10,016 nucleotides of DNA from contig DOTU01000065.1 of the NCBI GenBank assembly GCA_003520965.1, forward strand, positions 759 to 10,774. Direction: 5' to 3'. Shown here one piece after another: positions 7,795 through 10,016 of the stretch. The position numbers were made by a program, and so were the translations under genes. How positions within the stretch are numbered: position 1 is the first letter of the stretch; each line of letters opens with the position of its first letter. A model generated the notes under the pieces. It was not told where the DNA came from and ran no database searches. It was given only the letters and a program-made list of their open reading frames with translations. The DNA is from Candidatus Zixiibacteriota bacterium (GTDB lineage Bacteria > Zixibacteria > MSB-5A5 > UBA10806).

Positions 7795-7880
7795 CAAAAC
7801 GGGACATATCAAACACTAAGGAGCAAAAGGGTAAGACTTATTCCTTGTCGTCTTTTCCGGTGTTGTCCCGTTTTGTCCCG
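7795..7880. repeat. 12-bp inverted repeat with a tandem TTGTCCCG
   Basis: CAAAACGGGACA (7795-7806) and its exact reverse complement TGTCCCGTTTTG (7864-7875) are separated by 57 bases. The right arm belongs to a tandem pair of TTGTCCCG octamers (7863-7870 and 7873-7880), and another copy stands alone at 8072-8079. The left arm begins 10 bases from the tRNA-like remnant. The pattern resembles recombinase arm sites or repressor sites, but no recombinase is encoded here, so the role is unknown. Confidence 0.5.
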
Positions 7881-8105
7881 GCGAATTCAGTAATCTCAAA
7901 TTTTGCGTTATTTTACAATTTAGCAATTTAAAGTAACGAAGATACCCAGGCTATTTTTCGATTACCTTCTTGAGTATAAGTATAGATATTTTTTTCAATC
8001 TGGAAGATGTTGATATTAATGATTTTCGATAAGCTTTGATATAGGTTAATTTTATGGTTTTTTGTTAAATATTGTCCCGAAAATTCGTTACGATTTAGTC
8101 TCAAG

Positions 8106-8132
8106 TTTACCTAAGTCTATATCCAGTATAAT
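8106..8132 (+). promoter_or_regulatory. Candidate promoter of the PAS/glycosyltransferase pair
   Basis: A perfect TATAAT lies at 8127-8132. The best upstream box is TTTACC (8106-8111, four of six to TTGACA), with a short 15-base spacer. Transcription would start near 8139, giving a leader of about 128 bases that contains a weak hairpin (GGAAAT 8219-8224 with ATTTCC 8233-8238) shortly before the ribosome binding site. Orientation and position fit the PAS gene, but the -35 match and spacing are poor. Confidence 0.33.
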
Positions 8133-8267
8133 GAAAATGGAGATAGACACCTCCCATTCCAGTATTTTATCTAAAAAGCGATATAGTTTTTTACATTTAT
8201 TTTCCATCGCGCTATGTAGGAAATTCACATATATTTCCCTGTAAAAGAAATAAGCGGGAGAACCACA

Positions 8268-8609
8268 ATGACTACAGATAATTGGATTAATCATGCTGCC
8301 ATAGCAATCACGGTCACCGATGCCAGTGGCATTATCACCGAAATGAACCTCACTTCGAGCGCCACCTTCGCCGCTGATGGCGGAAGCAAGCTGGTCGGTA
8401 GCAACGTCCTAACATGCCATCCTGAACCATCGCGTACCAAGCTGGCCTCGATGTATAAGACGCGGCAGCCCAATCATTACACCATCAGGAAGAACGGGCA
8501 AAAGAAGATCATCCACCAAATTCCTCTTTTTAAAGAGGGGGTATTTCAAGGGTATGCGGAGATTTCAATTCCCATCCCTGATCATCTTCCGCATTTCGAT
8601 CGTAATTGA
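8268..8609 (+). CDS. Small stand-alone PAS-domain protein
   Basis: A 113-residue soluble protein made of one PAS fold and nothing else. The start has a GGGAG box 7 bases upstream. The first strands read AIAITVTDASGIITEMN (about 11-27), the usual PAS beginning in which a residue is used as a cofactor or signal sensor. A helical part follows (SATFAADGGSKLVG, 31-44), then the distinctive VLTCHPEPSRTKL (48-59), and C-terminal strands YTIRKNGQKKIIHQIPLF and GYAEISIPIP (71-104). From memory, many bacteria and some archaea carry such single-domain PAS proteins of about 100 residues with a DGG...CHPEP pattern; their ligand and output are mostly unknown. No kinase, cyclase or DNA-binding part is attached, so any output must go through a partner. 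Cys50 and His51 might bind a metal or heme, which is speculation. The glycosyltransferase follows 38 bp later on the same strand. Confidence 0.82.
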   Translation: MTTDNWINHAAIAITVTDASGIITEMNLTSSATFAADGGSKLVGSNVLTCHPEPSRTKLASMYKTRQPNHYTIRKNGQKKIIHQIPLFKEGVFQGYAEISIPIPDHLPHFDRN

Positions 8610-8647
8610 TGAAACCAAGTAAATATTCATCGGCAAGTGAATAAGAA

Positions 8648-9934
8648 ATGAAGATTGGGCTACAATCCTGGGGAAGCGAAGGAGATATCAGGATTTTCAC
8701 GTCGCTGGCTGCCGGGCTAAGCCGAGCCGGCCATAAAGTCACGCTGGTAATTACAGATAATGCCGGGAGAGATTATTCGGATATAGCCGATCGATATGGC
8801 TTTGCCTTGAAAGCATTACCTGGTCCGCCGGGATTCGAACCGCGAGAACTGGCAAAGTTGTGGAAATCAATTATTGATGCCGGAAATCCGCTAAGGCAAA
8901 TTGATATAATACTGTCCAGCGGTTTCGATCCGGTGACTGAGTCTATGTATGAGGCCGCTCGGGAGTTGTGCGCCGAAAACGAACTTGTCGTTGGGCATTT
9001 TTTCGTTTTTCCGCTCGCGGTGGCAGCCGAAAAAGCAAGGGTGCCAATGGCGACAGTCAATATCGTCCACAATTGCATTCCATCGCGCTTTATATGTCCT
9101 CCTGGCTTGCCTGATTTGGGACGATGGTTTTATCCACTCGGATGGAAACTGGTAGGCAAGATAATTAACCGGATATTCCTGCCCCGAGTTAATAATCTGC
9201 GCATTCGCGAAGGATTAAAGCCCCGTACCGATGTCATGTCTGCGTCCTGGGCTTCGAAACGCCTGAACCTTCTGGCAGTAAGTCCAACTATATGCCACCG
9301 TCCATCGGACTGGGAAAAGCAACACCATGTCTGCGGATTCTTCAATCTTCCGAATGAAAAATCGAGCGATGAGTGGCCCATGGGCTTGAAAGAATTTATC
9401 GACAAGGGGACACCACCTGTCTACTTCACATTTGGAAGTATGATGATCTCCGACGAAAGCGAAACTCAAAAACTGATGAATATCTGGCAAGATGCAATTA
9501 GCCGGGTTAATTGTAGAGCGATAATTCAGATATCTGCCAATATTAAAATCGACCCGTTATCGAACGATAATATTTTTTATGTGAGCCGCTCGCCATACGC
9601 CACAGTGTTTCCCCGTTGCGCTGCCGTTGTTCATCATGGCGGTGCGGGAACAACACAATCAAGCTTGTTGGCGGGACGACCATCGGTGGTTGTGGCGCAT
9701 ATAGCAGACCAGATCTTCTGGGGTTCCGAACTCCGGCGACTCGGTGTTGCGGGTAAGACACTGCAGCGCAAATCCCTGACATACAAATCTCTTGCAGATG
9801 CTATCATTTATGTTCTTTCCCGACCCGAATTAACTGTAAACGCCGAGGCTTTAGGAAAAAAAATAGCGAAGGAGGATGGCGTCTCAACTGCCGTACGGAT
9901 AATTGAACAGCATTTCGTTAATGATCATGGATGA
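8648..9934 (+). CDS. GT1-family glycosyltransferase (MGT/UGT or sterol-glucosyltransferase-like)
   Basis: A complete 428-residue GT-B fold enzyme that moves a sugar from a nucleotide donor to a small or lipid acceptor. The N-terminal acceptor domain starts at once with MKIGLQSWGSEGDI and FTSLAAGLSRAGHKVTLV (residues 1-34), the GS-x-GD loop typical of this family, which supports the ATG at 8648 despite only a weak upstream ribosome binding site. The C-terminal donor domain has VYFTFGSM (258-265), then HHGGAGTTQSSLLAGRP (329-345) and ADQIFWGSELRRLGVAG (353-369), matching the UGT signature with the Asp354-Gln355 pair near the sugar site. There is no signal peptide and no transmembrane segment, so it is cytoplasmic or peripheral. 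Possible acceptors are sterol/hopanoid-like lipids, macrolide-type compounds or rhamnolipid-type lipids; nothing nearby discriminates. It probably shares a transcript with the PAS gene. Confidence 0.9.
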   Translation: MKIGLQSWGSEGDIRIFTSLAAGLSRAGHKVTLVITDNAGRDYSDIADRYGFALKALPGPPGFEPRELAKLWKSIIDAGNPLRQIDIILSSGFDPVTESMYEAARELCAENELVVGHFFVFPLAVAAEKARVPMATVNIVHNCIPSRFICPPGLPDLGRWFYPLGWKLVGKIINRIFLPRVNNLRIREGLKPRTDVMSASWASKRLNLLAVSPTICHRPSDWEKQHHVCGFFNLPNEKSSDEWPMGLKEFIDKGTPPVYFTFGSMMISDESETQKLMNIWQDAISRVNCRAIIQISANIKIDPLSNDNIFYVSRSPYATVFPRCAAVVHHGGAGTTQSSLLAGRPSVVVAHIADQIFWGSELRRLGVAGKTLQRKSLTYKSLADAIIYVLSRPELTVNAEALGKKIAKEDGVSTAVRIIEQHFVNDHG

Positions 9935-9958
9935 TTATTGCGATACTTTTGACTTCGG

Positions 9959-9987
9959 TTGACACAATTTACCTGCTTAGCTTTAAA
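9959..9987 (+). promoter_or_regulatory. Candidate promoter for a gene beyond the right edge
   Basis: A perfect TTGACA at 9959-9964 is followed after 17 bases by TTTAAA (9982-9987, four of six to TATAAT); shifting one base gives TTAAAT, equally good. It starts 25 bases after the glycosyltransferase stop codon and points right. No start codon with a ribosome binding site appears before the window ends, so the target cannot be confirmed. Confidence 0.4.
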
Positions 9988-10016
9988 TTGATTATAAAAG
10001 CCAAATATAGAAGATT

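Larger units (their letters stand above)
7372..8100. other. Gene-free region with several palindromes and repeats
   Basis: This part of the roughly 1-kb spacer between the leftward RND operon and the rightward PAS gene has no credible coding frame; the only longer open frame (minus strand, 8088-8294) lacks a ribosome binding site and overlaps the PAS gene start. Small inverted repeats include CCG-G-GAAC/GTTCCGG (7479-7497, one bulged base), GGATAA/TTATCC (7496-7510), TTAGT/ACTAA (7573-7588) and the eight-base palindrome TTGTACAA (7595-7602). The stronger hairpin, tRNA-like segment and TGTCCCG repeats are listed separately. The region may hold a regulatory RNA, operators or a decayed element; nothing decides between these. 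Confidence 0.45.

Noticed and set aside
7252..8267. CRISPR array, toxin-antitoxin pair or other defence locus in the long spacer
   Set aside because: No regularly spaced direct repeats and no suitable small paired open frames are present; the repeats seen are few and irregular.
8088..8294. 68-codon minus-strand frame overlapping the PAS gene start
   Set aside because: It overlaps the PAS start and leader, has no ribosome binding site and resembles no protein I know.
8827..8841. GCCGGGATTCGAACC, which looks like an antisense tRNA T arm and matches the tRNA-like remnant at 7745-7759 with one difference
   Set aside because: It lies in frame inside the glycosyltransferase gene (residues PGFEP), the T stem would not pair fully and no anticodon arm lies beside it. 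Most likely coincidence.

Overview
The window looks like chromosomal DNA from a Gram-negative bacterium of intermediate GC with AT-rich spacers. It encodes a secreted gingipain-type (C25) peptidase and a two-gene RND efflux operon that needs a double membrane. Good Shine-Dalgarno boxes (AGGAGG, GAGGAG) and sigma70-like -35/-10 pairs argue against Bacteroidota proper, which mostly lack both. C25 peptidases of this architecture are common in other FCB-group and candidate phyla such as Zixibacteria-like lineages, so I lean that way; this is inference from protein flavour, not a taxonomic assignment.

Layout. Positions 1-1433 (minus) hold the N-terminal 477 residues of a secreted C25-family peptidase that runs off the left edge. 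After a 465-bp spacer comes an aquaporin Z-type water channel (1899-2579, minus) with its own plausible promoter. A second spacer (2580-3040) carries a GC-rich hairpin between the aquaporin and the RND operon. The operon is transcribed leftward: a periplasmic adaptor (6124-7251) and an HAE1-type RND pump (3041-6124) overlap by one base. No TolC-type outer membrane factor and no local regulator are visible. All these genes are on the minus strand.

Positions 7252-8267 are about 1 kb with no convincing gene. Nearest the RND operon is a candidate promoter (7343-7371). Further right are several small palindromes, a perfect 9-bp hairpin, a sequence resembling the 3' half of a tRNA gene, a 12-bp inverted repeat, and extra copies of the octamer TTGTCCCG. 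This is the most unusual part of the window. It could be a decayed integration site, but no integrase or transposase is visible.

The plus-strand part to the right has a small stand-alone PAS-domain protein (8268-8609), then 38 bp later a GT1/UGT-type glycosyltransferase (8648-9934), probably co-transcribed. A candidate promoter with a perfect TTGACA box at 9959-9987 points to a gene beyond the right edge.

The genes do not form one obvious pathway. Cell-envelope functions dominate: secretion, water flux, efflux and glycosylation. I found no clearly new multi-gene system. The best leads are the possible loss of the catalytic His in the C25 protein and the tRNA-like/repeat cluster at 7700-7880.
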